Below are positions 17,022 through 25,461 of a stretch of 64,000 nt of DNA, piece by piece. The DNA is taken from positions 1-64,000 of the forward strand of contig CAZNGS010000010.1 in the NCBI GenBank assembly GCA_964572825.1, written 5' to 3'. Position 1 is the stretch's first letter, and every line of letters starts with the position of its first letter. Made by a program: the position numbers and the translations under genes. The notes under the pieces were generated by a model. The model saw only the letters and a program-made list of their open reading frames with translations, was not told the origin of the DNA and did not search any database. Origin of the DNA: CAYVBE01 sp964572825. GTDB lineage: Bacteria; Planctomycetota; Brocadiia; SM23-32.

Positions 17022-17064
17022 AAAACAAAAGCCCCGCAGCCTGTAGTCCAGAGGCCGCAGGGCT
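17022..17064 (-). terminator. leu attenuator terminator
   Basis: On the minus strand AGCCCTGCGGCCT pairs with AGGCTGCGGGGCT (13 bp including two G-U) around a 9-base loop, followed by TTTGTTTT. It lies between the leader peptide and leuA. A GAGGC at the leader stop codon could pair with GCCTC of the left arm and act as part of an antiterminator. Confidence 0.85.
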
Positions 17065-17106
17065 TGTCTTTTTCGAACCGGTGAGTGGACGCAGACCCTA
17101 CCCGCC

Positions 17107-17178
17107 TCAAGACCCCGGTGAAAGCCAGGGTAGAGCGAGCCAGCGCAGGGCAACAGTGTAAGCGCTGTGGTCTACCAT
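17107..17178 (-). CDS. leuL: leu operon leader peptide
   Basis: A 23-codon frame, MVDHSAYTVALRWLALPWLS followed by PGS. It starts with ATG preceded by GGAG at good spacing, and begins about 12 bases after the predicted transcription start. Four leucine codons (CTG, CTC, CTA, CTT, all different) fall within nine codons. The stop is followed by the attenuator hairpin and then leuA. This is the standard layout of a ribosome-mediated attenuator: stalling at Leu codons would favour an antiterminator. The leuL symbol is used by analogy; the sequence itself is not conserved between phyla. Confidence 0.8.
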   Translation of the reverse strand: MVDHSAYTVALRWLALPWLSPGS

Positions 17179-17196
17179 CACGATCTCCAACAGCGA

Positions 17197-17226
17197 ATTA
17201 TAGCTCCGGAGGATAGGACCTGTCAA
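17197..17226 (-). promoter_or_regulatory. Consensus sigma70 promoter of leuA
   Basis: TTGACA, 18 bases, TATAAT, both hexamers perfect. The predicted transcript start near 17190 puts the leader-peptide ribosome site almost at the 5' end of the mRNA. This is the best promoter match that I found in the window. Confidence 0.85.
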
Positions 17227-17481
17227 GAGATTCTGAAAGCATGTTCGTTCGCAGATTGGACAGCCACTGTGTGGAACGAGCGGCCACGGCACGACATAAC
17301 CCGCTGTCCCCGCGCCTGTCCTGTCGAGACGCGGGCCGACGGCTGCGCGCCTGGCACTCGAGGCGCTTGCAGCACGTTTTGCCGGGCCGTAGGATGGGAT
17401 GCGGGACTCGCTTCCCCCCCGGATGGCGTGGGGCCCGCGGCTGGCGGGACCGGTCAATGCGAACACAGAACGGGGATCGGC

Positions 17482-18495
17482 GTGCTCATATTGGGCATCG
17501 AAACATCCTGCGATGAGACGGCGGCGGCCGTTGTGGCGGACGGCACGCGCATCCTCTCCAATGTGGTGAGCACGCAGCATGAGCTGCACGAGCGTTTCGG
17601 CGGGGTCGTGCCGGAGATCGCCTGCCGCGCGCACGTGGAGAACTGCCTGCCCGTGGTGGATACCGCGTTGGAGCAGGCGGGGGTGGCGCCGTCGGACCTG
17701 GCCGGGGTGGCGGCCACGACGACGCCGGGGCTGATCGGGGCGCTCCTGGTCGGTCTGACGACAGCGAAGGCGCTGAGCTGGGCGCTGGAACTGCCCCTGA
17801 TCTCCGTCCATCACCTGCACGCACACATCTACGCGGCCTGGTTGGGGGGAGGGCGGCCGCCGGTGCCTGCCGTGAGCCTGGTGGTCAGCGGGGGCCACAC
17901 CAGCCTGTTCCTGACCACCGGCCCACTGGCGCATGAGCTCCTGGGAGGCACGGTGGACGATGCGGCTGGGGAGGCCTTCGACAAGGTGGCCAACATCCTG
18001 CACCTGGGCTACCCGGGCGGCCCTGCCGTCGAGAAGGCGGCGCGGGAGGGCAGCCCCCGGGCGGTGGACTTCCCCCGAAGCTGGCTGGCCCCGGAGAGCG
18101 CCCATTTCAGCTTCAGCGGCCTGAAGACCGCCGTGCTCTATCACTGCGTGGGGACCAACGCTTCCCGGGAAGACATAGACAAGGCCCGCTACGAGCCGCA
18201 GTTTGTGGCAGACGTTGCCGCCAGTTTCCAGGAGGCGGTTGTGGACGTGCTGGTGGGTAAGGCGCTGGCGGCCGCCGAGCGTCACGCGGCCCGGAGTCTG
18301 ATCGTGGGCGGAGGGGTGGCGGCCAACGGGCGCCTGCGGGACCGCCTGCGCCGGGAAACCGAGGCGCGGCGGCTGGAGCTTCACCTTGCGCCCGCTCCGC
18401 TGTGCACCGATAATGCCGCCATGACGGCGGGCCTGGGCAGCCGGCTGCTGGAGGCCGGGCGGGTGGCTCCGCTGGACACTGAGGCGGTTCCCTGA
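17482..18495 (+). CDS. tsaD: tRNA N6-adenosine threonylcarbamoyltransferase TsaD
   Basis: A 337-residue ASKHA-fold protein that transfers the threonylcarbamoyl group to A37 of ANN-decoding tRNAs, working with TsaB and TsaE (not in the window). The GTG start at 17482 has GGGGA 5 bases upstream and gives the canonical LILGIETSCDETAAAVV N-terminus. The metal site SVHHLHAHIYA is near residue 110. VSGGHTSL, the nucleotide-binding GGGVAANGRLR and the closing TDNAAM are all present. The length is normal. It starts the tsaD-larB-nnrD run. The 255 bases between the leu promoter and this start hold nothing else that I recognise. Confidence 0.95.
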   Translation: MLILGIETSCDETAAAVVADGTRILSNVVSTQHELHERFGGVVPEIACRAHVENCLPVVDTALEQAGVAPSDLAGVAATTTPGLIGALLVGLTTAKALSWALELPLISVHHLHAHIYAAWLGGGRPPVPAVSLVVSGGHTSLFLTTGPLAHELLGGTVDDAAGEAFDKVANILHLGYPGGPAVEKAAREGSPRAVDFPRSWLAPESAHFSFSGLKTAVLYHCVGTNASREDIDKARYEPQFVADVAASFQEAVVDVLVGKALAAAERHAARSLIVGGGVAANGRLRDRLRRETEARRLELHLAPAPLCTDNAAMTAGLGSRLLEAGRVAPLDTEAVP

Positions 18496-18502
18496 AAGGT
18501 GT

Positions 18503-19276
18503 GTGCGCGTGAGGGTGGAAAGCATAAGGGACCTGTTGGCGGACGTTGCGCGGGGCGCGATCGATCCGGATGAGGCGCTGGAGCGAATACGCGCCTTGCC
18601 TTTCGAGGACATCGGCTTTGCCAAGATCGATCACCACCGGGGGCTGAGGTGTGGCGCGCCGGAGGTCATCTTCTGCCAGGGGAAAACGCCCCAGCAGGTG
18701 GCGAAGATCGCAGAACGCATCCTCTCCTCGGGTGCCGATCTGCTGGCCACCCGGGCCGACAGGGACTGCTGGGAAGCGGTGCGGGCCGTCTGTGACGACG
18801 CCGTGTATGACGAGACGGCGCGCTGCATCACCGTGCGTCGCACAACCGTTGAGCCGGTGGGGCGGGTCATGATCGTAACGGCGGGCACCGCCGACCTGCC
18901 CGTGGCGCGCGAGGCGGCGGTGACCGCTGAAATGCTGGGCGCGGACGTGCAACTGGTCAACGACGTGGGAGTGGCCGGGCTGCACCGCCTGCTGGCGCAC
19001 ACGGAGGACCTGCAAAGGGCCAACGTGATCCTGGTGGTGGCCGGCATGGAGGGGGCCCTGGCCAGCGTGGTGGGGGGGCTGGTGGCGCGACCGGTGGTGG
19101 GCGTGCCCACCAGCGTGGGCTACGGCGCGGGCTTCGGGGGGGTCGCCCCGCTGCTGACCATGCTCAACAGTTGTGCCGCCGGGGTGGCCGTGGTCAACAT
19201 CGACAACGGCTTCGGTGCGGGCTACATCGGGGCGCTTATCAACGCCATGGCCGTGGGAGGAGGTGCGTCGGAATGA
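18503..19276 (+). CDS. larB: Nickel-pincer cofactor biosynthesis protein LarB
   Basis: A 257-residue enzyme that carboxylates and hydrolyses nicotinic acid adenine dinucleotide, the first step of nickel-pincer nucleotide synthesis for lactate-racemase-type enzymes. The C-terminal AIR-carboxylase-like domain is clear (VTAGTADLPVAREAAVT, VVAGMEGALASVVGGL, GYGAGFGGVAPLLTMLNSC). The N-terminal region contains KIDHHRGLRCGAPEVIFCQG. GTG at 18503 or 18509 could start it; AAAGG lies just upstream. LarC and LarE are not in the window. It overlaps nnrD by four bases (ATGA). Confidence 0.88.
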   Translation: MRVRVESIRDLLADVARGAIDPDEALERIRALPFEDIGFAKIDHHRGLRCGAPEVIFCQGKTPQQVAKIAERILSSGADLLATRADRDCWEAVRAVCDDAVYDETARCITVRRTTVEPVGRVMIVTAGTADLPVAREAAVTAEMLGADVQLVNDVGVAGLHRLLAHTEDLQRANVILVVAGMEGALASVVGGLVARPVVGVPTSVGYGAGFGGVAPLLTMLNSCAAGVAVVNIDNGFGAGYIGALINAMAVGGGASE

Positions 19277-20226
19277 CCGGGTCTTCTGATGTGAGTGAGG
19301 TTACGGAACTGCCCGTCCTTCCCGGGCGACCGCGAGACGCGCACAAGGGTGATTTCGGCCACGTGCTGATCGTGGCGGGCTCCCCGGGGCTCACTGGAGC
19401 GGGTTGCATGGCCGCCCTGGCCGCTCAGCGGGGTGGGGCGGGACTGGTCACCCTGGCGGTTCCGGCCAGTCTGAACGCGGTGGCGGAGATCAAGTTGACC
19501 AGCGCCATGTCCATGCCGTTGCCCGAACCGGGTGCGCCGCTGCTGGGGGACCGGGCCGTGGACGAGGTGCTGTCCGCCGCCGAGCGCTTTGACGTGGTGG
19601 CCGTGGGACCGGGTATCGGACGGACCGCGCCGGCCTTCGAGGCGGCCAGACGACTGGTGGCCGAGCTGCCGTGTCCGGTGGTGGCGGATGCGGACGCGCT
19701 CAATGCCCTGGCGGGGGCCACGGGCCGCCTGGCGCAAGCGCCGGCCCTGCGCGTGCTGACCCCGCATCCCGGAGAGATGGCGCGTCTGCTGGGCTGCTCG
19801 ACGGCGGATGTGCAGCAGGATCGGCGCGGTGCCGCCGTGGGCTTTGCCCGCCGGCACGGCGTCCTGCTGGCGCTCAAAGGGGCCGGCACGGTGGTCAGCG
19901 ACGGACAGCGCGTCTACGTCAATTCCACCGGCAATCCGGGTATGGCGACCGGCGGCACGGGCGACGTTCTGACCGGGCTGGCGGCCGCGCTGCTGTGCCA
20001 GGGGTTGGCGCCCTTTGAGGCGCTTGAGCTCGCCGTGTTCGTGCACGGGCTGGCGGGGGACCTGGCCTCCCGCAGCAGAGGCGAACTGTCCATGACGGCA
20101 GAGGACCTGCTGGAGGAGGTGCCGTCGGCCTTCCAACTTCTGAGGCGGGCCGGCTCCCCGCCCACGCCGGCGGGCGTGCGCGCCCTGTTGGACCGGCAGG
20201 ATTCGTCGGCCGAAGAAGGGCGATGA
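19273..20226 (+). CDS. nnrD: ADP-dependent NAD(P)H-hydrate dehydratase
   Basis: A 317-residue ribokinase-fold repair enzyme that dehydrates damaged S-NAD(P)H hydrate using ADP. It carries HKGDFGHVLIVAGSPG near residue 23, the core segment VVAVGPGIGRT, TPHPGEMARLLG, and the anion-hole motif GNPGMATGGTGDVLTG near residue 215. Only the dehydratase domain is present; the epimerase (NnrE) half often fused to it is absent. The ATG at 19273 overlaps the larB stop (ATGA) and has GGAGG about 10 bases upstream. It converges with the transglutaminase gene. Confidence 0.92.
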   Translation: MTGSSDVSEVTELPVLPGRPRDAHKGDFGHVLIVAGSPGLTGAGCMAALAAQRGGAGLVTLAVPASLNAVAEIKLTSAMSMPLPEPGAPLLGDRAVDEVLSAAERFDVVAVGPGIGRTAPAFEAARRLVAELPCPVVADADALNALAGATGRLAQAPALRVLTPHPGEMARLLGCSTADVQQDRRGAAVGFARRHGVLLALKGAGTVVSDGQRVYVNSTGNPGMATGGTGDVLTGLAAALLCQGLAPFEALELAVFVHGLAGDLASRSRGELSMTAEDLLEEVPSAFQLLRRAGSPPTPAGVRALLDRQDSSAEEGR

Positions 20227-20235
20227 AGGGTTGCA

Positions 20236-22503
20236 CTATCCGGCCCGCGCGGGCCGGGCGGATTTGAGTGCGCGCAGGGCATCGCGCAGTTGGCTCTGCT
20301 GCTGCGCCGTCAGCGTCCGGTTGCCGAAACGCACCCGGCAGTAGAGCTCGGTCACCAGGTGTACGGCCTGCGGCACCTCGCGGTTCCCACCGTTGGTCCT
20401 GCCCAGTTCTCTGGAGGCCGTCCGGGCCAGCTCGCGGGGCGTGGCAGAGGCGGGGCTGGAGATGCCTTTCTTGCGCAGTATTTGGAGCAGATCCTGGTAG
20501 AACCGCAGGGTCGTTCCACGCCGTGGCCGGATGCGCCAGCGGGCGAGCCTGCCCTCCAGCCATGTGGCGGCCAGATACAGAACCGCCCCGGCTGTGAGAA
20601 AGAGCGCCACCAGAGCCACGACCCTCAGGAGCCCGAGGCCGGGCACGGCGGGCAGGACGTTCCGCAGGACTGTCGCCGCGTCGGCGGCCAGGTTGTGTGC
20701 GGCGGTTTCCAGCCCGGAGAACAGCTTCTCCTGCGTTGCGCGGTCGTAGGAAAGTATGCCGTGCCAGAAGGTGTGGCCGCGGTACTGCACGGCCTTCATC
20801 GCTGCATCCATCAAAGAGGCCAGGCCGCGCGACGGGGCCTGGTCTCCCATGCCGGGCACGCCGGGGGTCGGATCGAACGGTACCCATCCCAGCCCGTTGA
20901 AGTATACCTCCACCCAGCTATGAGCGTTCCGTTCGCGGAAGACGTACATGTCGTCCTCGGTCTCCAGCCAGTTTCCCCGATAGCCGATGACCAGTCGGCT
21001 GGGGATGGACCACGTCCGGACCAGAAGAGCCATGGCCGTTGCGAACTGCTCGCAGTTGCCGGTGTGCGTATCGATGAGGAAGGCCACCAGGGGGTCCTGG
21101 TCGCCGAAGTCTGGAAGGTCGAGCGTGTACGTGAATCGGCCGCTGTCCATAAGGTATTTCTGCACCGCCATGACGCGGTCGTAATCCGTCCGCGGTTTGT
21201 ATCGGTCCTGGATCTGGTATCCCACCCGGTCCAGCTCGATCCGGATGTCGGCGGGGATTACAAACAACTCCGGCCAATGTCCCCTGGGCGGTGGTGTGCC
21301 GGCCCGGCGCAGTTGCTCGGGCGTGAAAAGGGGAACCTCCGAGATTATGTCGTAGCTGAGGGGTTTCCCTCTGCTTACGGTGGGCGGCAGGTGGTGAGTG
21401 ATGCTGTTTATCAGCATTTCCCCCTGTTGGTCTCCAGCAAACTCGACCGGCCTGTACAGGGCGAACAAGGTGGACCGGGGCGGGCTCTCCAGCTCCACGC
21501 GCTGTGCCACGCGGCAGACGCGGATGTCGGTGGATTCCAGCACGTAAGGCTTGCTCAGGAAGAACTCGTTGCGGGAAACGCCCGGGGGCCTCTCGCCGGT
21601 GCGGCTCCACTGCCTGATGCTCTCGGACTTGCTCAGCCACCGTCCGCCTTCGTATCGGAAAAGGGCCGTGCCCCGCATGAGCACGCTGTCCAGCAGGTCA
21701 CGCGGGCATTGCTCGGGATTGAGCGGCTGAAACCTGGCCCGGAAGGCGACTGTTTCGTCCTGGTGGACCTGGCCGACCGAGAGCAGCGACACCTCCTCTG
21801 AGAACCCCGTGACGGCGCTGCCGCGCTCCTGCCTCTCCGGCAGGCGCTCGTAGCGGGGAAGCACCAGGAAGCAGACCAGGGTGAAGAAACCGGCCAGGAC
21901 GGCCGGAACTCCAAAAGCACTGAGGAAATCGCGGAGCCGGGGCACTGAACGCGGCCGCCGGCGCACGCCGCGGGCTGTCATCTCGGCGCTTCCCGCTCGA
22001 TGCAATTCCACCGCCAGCATGTTGGCCAGCAGGAACGCAGCACCCAGCAGGAATGCGGGCAGGTAGGCGAACTCCCGCACCCACCGTCCCGCGGCCATCA
22101 GTTCGAAGATGGCCGTGATCTGGATGAGGCGAAAGTCCCGAACCGAAAGCGTCCTTCCGTACAGGAGGATGATCTGGACCGCTATCAGGAAGTGCTCCAG
22201 GCCGTAGCTGAAGTGCTGGTCGGTCACGTGGGCGTGTCCGAGACAGGCGAGGAGGGCCCCCACGGTCAGCAGCTCCTTCCACCTCTGGCTGATCACACCG
22301 CGGCCCTCCGGCCCCACTGCCAGGGCATGCGCCGCGCAGAACAGCAGGGGCAGGAACACGTAGACCGACCTGGCCTGGCGGATGGCCAGCAGCAGGGCGC
22401 CGCCTGTGATGAGACCATACGTGGTCAGAAACAGCACCCACGTTCGGTGGACCTCCGGGCGGGTCCGCCCTCCCGTGTCAATCTGGGCAACTGAAGATGG
22501 CAT
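20236..22503 (-). CDS. TgpA-like membrane transglutaminase (DUF3488/DUF4129)
   Basis: A 755-residue membrane protein. Residues about 20-220 contain six or so transmembrane helices (DUF3488). The transglutaminase-like domain follows with its Cys-His-Asp triad in GNCEQFATAMALL (about 486), RNAHSWVEVYF (about 528) and WVPFDPTPG (about 541). A further helix (LRVVALVALFLTAGAVLY) leads to a C-terminal cytoplasmic DUF4129-type tail. In other bacteria it is linked with the MoxR-DUF58 pair, as here. The ATG lies 26 bases inside the upstream DUF58 gene, so the three are cotranscribed. It likely processes or crosslinks periplasmic proteins; the substrate is unknown. Confidence 0.88.
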   Translation of the reverse strand: MPSSVAQIDTGGRTRPEVHRTWVLFLTTYGLITGGALLLAIRQARSVYVFLPLLFCAAHALAVGPEGRGVISQRWKELLTVGALLACLGHAHVTDQHFSYGLEHFLIAVQIILLYGRTLSVRDFRLIQITAIFELMAAGRWVREFAYLPAFLLGAAFLLANMLAVELHRAGSAEMTARGVRRRPRSVPRLRDFLSAFGVPAVLAGFFTLVCFLVLPRYERLPERQERGSAVTGFSEEVSLLSVGQVHQDETVAFRARFQPLNPEQCPRDLLDSVLMRGTALFRYEGGRWLSKSESIRQWSRTGERPPGVSRNEFFLSKPYVLESTDIRVCRVAQRVELESPPRSTLFALYRPVEFAGDQQGEMLINSITHHLPPTVSRGKPLSYDIISEVPLFTPEQLRRAGTPPPRGHWPELFVIPADIRIELDRVGYQIQDRYKPRTDYDRVMAVQKYLMDSGRFTYTLDLPDFGDQDPLVAFLIDTHTGNCEQFATAMALLVRTWSIPSRLVIGYRGNWLETEDDMYVFRERNAHSWVEVYFNGLGWVPFDPTPGVPGMGDQAPSRGLASLMDAAMKAVQYRGHTFWHGILSYDRATQEKLFSGLETAAHNLAADAATVLRNVLPAVPGLGLLRVVALVALFLTAGAVLYLAATWLEGRLARWRIRPRRGTTLRFYQDLLQILRKKGISSPASATPRELARTASRELGRTNGGNREVPQAVHLVTELYCRVRFGNRTLTAQQQSQLRDALRALKSARPARAG

Positions 22504-23818
22504 CGAAATCGGGCTCGCTGACGTCCACTATTGTCGTAGCAGATTCAAATTGCCTCGGCACGCCGCCCACATACGGTCCGGGCGTCACCAGGCAGATGCC
22601 CCCCCGCACGCCCCGGGGGTCTACCGCTTTGAACAGCTCCCCCACGCCATGCATGGTGGTCATCTGGCTTACTGCCAGAGCTTCCATGAGGTCGTACATG
22701 TGGGGCCGGCTGGATTGATAGGGCAGTGAAACCAGATCGGGGCAATAGGAGACAAAGGCGAAAAAGATGCTCCGCTCCACCAGCAGCCGCCCCAAAGTGG
22801 CCGTGAAGCTGACGGCCCTCTCGAAATCTTCTTTGCGCGCGAGTTGCTCCTCGGCCGTGGCGCCCGGCAGGGAAGCGTCCAGCAACAGGAGGACGCACTG
22901 GCCCTGGCGCTTCTCGAACTCCCGCACGTGCAGCTTTCCCATCCTGGCCGTGGTGGGCCAGTGAATGTGCCGGGGGTCGTCCCCGGGTCGGTACTCCCTC
23001 AGCGACCGCGTCTCGCCCTGGGGTTCCTTGCGCTGGAGGACAGCCCGCCACTTCGCCTCCCCTCCCGTCCGGCGCAGGAAGGCCTCCCGGTGGATGCGCC
23101 CCAGCCGGGGGAGCACCAGCACCTCATCCCGGTTCACCGCCACCAGGGTGCTGTCCATGAGCCCCAGCGGGAAACCGGAGGTCACCCTGAGCGGAGGCAG
23201 ACTGTGACGGCCGCGCTGCGGAAGCGATTGCCGCAGCGTTCGCGACCTTTCTTCACCCGCAGGCAATCGCACGATGCGTTGCCCTCCGTCCCCGTTGCTC
23301 CCGTGTCCGTGATGATTGTGCAGCTCCAGGGCGAAAGCCGAGAGCGTGGCCCGGGTGTTGCGGATGCGTATGACGGCCGGGAACACCTCTCCGGCGTAGA
23401 TATGTTCCGGGACGGTCCAGTCCACTTCCAGACGGCGCAGCACCAGGAAGGCCAGCACCCCGGAGCAGAGCACCGCCCCCAGCAGGAAAGACGCGGTGAG
23501 GCAGAACAGGTTGATCCCCCACTGCACGGCCCAGACGGTGAACCCCACCGTTATCAACAGGAAGATGAGCCCCCAGCGCGTCATGCGCACGCTCAGATGA
23601 GTCTCCAGATAGGCCGGGCGCCGCCGGGAGAACCTGTCCAGCAGCAGGGAAACCGCCAGCCACGAGCCGGCGAAAAGAGTCACCAGCAGCGCGGCCGCCG
23701 GGCTTCCCATCAGGATGGCCGCTGCCAGGCCCGCCAGGGCCACGATCCAGCCGACCCGGCCGATGAAGCGGGACGCTTTGCGGACCCGCGGCCGCGTCAG
23801 TTGTTTGGATTCAGCCAT
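22478..23818 (-). CDS. DUF58 domain protein (MoxR-linked)
   Basis: A 446-residue protein with two N-terminal membrane helices (about residues 20-65) and another pair near 90-135. The DUF58 core is REYRPGDDPRHIHWPTTARM, followed by a von Willebrand-A-like half (VLLLLDASLP). Such proteins are thought to be substrates or partners of the MoxR ATPase encoded just upstream. The ATG at 23818 is used. The ATG at 23890, which would overlap moxR, is an alternative; neither has a strong ribosome site. It overlaps the transglutaminase gene downstream. Confidence 0.85.
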   Translation of the reverse strand: MAESKQLTRPRVRKASRFIGRVGWIVALAGLAAAILMGSPAAALLVTLFAGSWLAVSLLLDRFSRRRPAYLETHLSVRMTRWGLIFLLITVGFTVWAVQWGINLFCLTASFLLGAVLCSGVLAFLVLRRLEVDWTVPEHIYAGEVFPAVIRIRNTRATLSAFALELHNHHGHGSNGDGGQRIVRLPAGEERSRTLRQSLPQRGRHSLPPLRVTSGFPLGLMDSTLVAVNRDEVLVLPRLGRIHREAFLRRTGGEAKWRAVLQRKEPQGETRSLREYRPGDDPRHIHWPTTARMGKLHVREFEKRQGQCVLLLLDASLPGATAEEQLARKEDFERAVSFTATLGRLLVERSIFFAFVSYCPDLVSLPYQSSRPHMYDLMEALAVSQMTTMHGVGELFKAVDPRGVRGGICLVTPGPYVGGVPRQFESATTIVDVSEPDFDAIFSCPD

Positions 23819-23855
23819 TGGACCGTGGTTCGTGGACAAACACCATTTCGGAGCC

Positions 23856-24821
23856 TCATCTCGGCACCGGCGTCTCTTCCAGTATGCCATCGACCACCCG
23901 CGCGGCTTCCTCGAACCCGCCGCTCTCGGGGGGAATCCCGCGCATGCGCATCCGGTGGGACAGCACGGGCCCGGACAGTTCTTTCACCTCGTCGGGCTCC
24001 ACGTAGTCGCGCCCGCGCAGCAGCGCCAGCGCCTGTGCGGCGCGGAACAGGTGGATAGCCCCCCGGGGGCTGACGCCGAACACCACGGCGTCGTGGGCGC
24101 GGGTTGCGTCCACGATCCGCATCATGTACTCCAGCACCTGATCGGAGACGTGCACCCGGCGGACCAGTTGCTGCAAGCGGATCACCTCGGGTTCCCGCAT
24201 CACCGGCTCCACGTCCTCGATGGGATGGTACAGGCGCTGGGAGCGTATGATGTCCTTGCTCTGTTCCCGGGTGGGGTAGCCCAGGTTCATCCGTAGAAAG
24301 AACCGGTCCAGCTGCGACTCCGGCAGGGGATAGGTCCCCTCGAACTCGAAGGGGTTCTGAGTGGCCAGCACGCAGAACGGCTGGGGCAGGGGATGGACCA
24401 CCCCGTCCACGGTGATCTGGCCCTCGTTCATGGCTTCCAGCAGGCAGCTCTGCGTCTTGGGCGTGGTGCGGTTTATCTCGTCTGCCAGCACGATGTTGGC
24501 AAACAGGGGGCCGCGTTTGAAGACGAACCGCGCCTTGCTCTCATCGTAGATGTTGACGCCCAGCAGGTCACTGGGTAGCAGGTCGGGGGTGAACTGTATG
24601 CGCCGAAACTCACAGTCGAGGGCGGCGGCGATGGTATGGGCCAGCACGGTCTTTCCCACGCCGGGGACGTCCTCGATGATCAGGTGCCCCCCTCCCAGCA
24701 GGGCCACCAGGGCAAGCTCCACCCGGTCGCGCTTGCCCACGTAGACCTTCTCGATCTCGGCAACCAGCCTCCGAATCTGCTCGGACGGCACTTCCACCTT
24801 CGCGGCCTGGTTCTGGCTCAT
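23856..24821 (-). CDS. MoxR-family AAA+ ATPase
   Basis: A 321-residue AAA+ chaperone of the RavA/MoxR clade. The ATG at 24821 follows GGAGG at 5 bases, preferred to the ATG at 24881. Walker A DVPGVGKTVLAH is near residue 45, Walker B and sensor segments are NIVLADEINRTTPKTQSCLLE and VLATQNPFEFEGTYPLPE, and the C-terminal lid contains SPRGAIHLFRAAQA. It probably remodels or activates the DUF58 and transglutaminase products of its operon. It has a good promoter at 24861-24889. Confidence 0.92.
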   Translation of the reverse strand: MSQNQAAKVEVPSEQIRRLVAEIEKVYVGKRDRVELALVALLGGGHLIIEDVPGVGKTVLAHTIAAALDCEFRRIQFTPDLLPSDLLGVNIYDESKARFVFKRGPLFANIVLADEINRTTPKTQSCLLEAMNEGQITVDGVVHPLPQPFCVLATQNPFEFEGTYPLPESQLDRFFLRMNLGYPTREQSKDIIRSQRLYHPIEDVEPVMREPEVIRLQQLVRRVHVSDQVLEYMMRIVDATRAHDAVVFGVSPRGAIHLFRAAQALALLRGRDYVEPDEVKELSGPVLSHRMRMRGIPPESGGFEEAARVVDGILEETPVPR

Positions 24822-24860
24822 ATAGCCTCCGTCCCCCGGCGAGGTAGTTGTTGCAAATTC

Positions 24861-24889
24861 ATTGTATCGTGCAGCTTCCATGCGGTCAA
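24861..24889 (-). promoter_or_regulatory. Promoter of the moxR-DUF58-transglutaminase operon
   Basis: Reading leftward, TTGACC, 17 bases, TACAAT, about 40 bases before the moxR ATG. Confidence 0.6.
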
Positions 24890-24940
24890 ATGTTGCCCGC
24901 CCGGCCTCTCTTTTGACATCGCCCGGCGAAAACCCCTACC

Positions 24941-25354
24941 ATGAAATCCATCGATAGCCTGGAGTTACGAATGGAACCCCTGCTGGAGGCGCTGAACTTT
25001 CCGGACGGACTAATCCCCGCCGTCATTGCGGACCGCGAAGGGACCGTGCTTACGCTCTGCTATATGGACCGGGAGGCGTTGCGCAGGACGCTGGACAGCG
25101 GGCGCGTCCACGTCTACCGTCGCTCCCGCGGCCGCGTGATGCCGAAGGGAGAGACCAGCGGCCACACCCAGCGGGTGGTGGAGCTGAGGTTGGACTGCGA
25201 GGGTAACTCGCTGCTGGTGGTGGTTGAGCAAAAAGTGGCGGCATGTCATGCCGGCTATTATACCTGCTACTACCGGCGATATGACCCGGACGAGGACGCC
25301 GTCGGGGTCTGCGAGGAGAGGGTGTTCGATCCGGAGGACGTTTACGGTGGATAA
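24941..25354 (+). CDS. hisI: Phosphoribosyl-AMP cyclohydrolase
   Basis: A 137-residue zinc/magnesium enzyme that opens the adenine ring of phosphoribosyl-AMP in histidine synthesis. The core RVMPKGETSGHTQRVVELRL, the metal Asp/Cys segment LDCEGN and the zinc cysteines in AACHAGYYTCYYRR are all present. The HisE pyrophosphatase domain is not fused. The usual aromatic run before SRSR is changed to VHVYRRSRGR. The ATG at 24941 is the first in frame; an internal ATG at 24971 is possible. No other his gene is adjacent. It diverges from moxR. Confidence 0.88.
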   Translation: MKSIDSLELRMEPLLEALNFPDGLIPAVIADREGTVLTLCYMDREALRRTLDSGRVHVYRRSRGRVMPKGETSGHTQRVVELRLDCEGNSLLVVVEQKVAACHAGYYTCYYRRYDPDEDAVGVCEERVFDPEDVYGG

Positions 25355-25368
25355 GCCGGCGGCAATGG

Positions 25369-25396
25369 TTGAAAAGGGCGGTCGGGGTGCTATAAT
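25369..25396 (+). promoter_or_regulatory. Promoter for the Glu-rich membrane protein
   Basis: TTGAAA, 16 bases, perfect TATAAT, about 66 bases before the ATG at 25462. Confidence 0.55.
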
Positions 25397-25461
25397 ACGC
25401 CCGTGTAATGAAGGAGTTTTTGGGAAGAACCGCCCTTCACGTTGTTGCGGGAGAAGGAAGA

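Noticed and set aside
17030..17072. The leu hairpin as a plus-strand terminator
   Set aside because: It has a T-run on that strand too, but no plus-strand gene lies upstream of it.
17107..18624. 505-residue minus-strand frame ending at the leu leader
   Set aside because: Only its last 24 codons form the leader peptide; the rest is antisense to tsaD.
24913..24918. TTGACA upstream of hisI as a -35 element
   Set aside because: A -10 at proper spacing would overlap the hisI start codon and does not match consensus.
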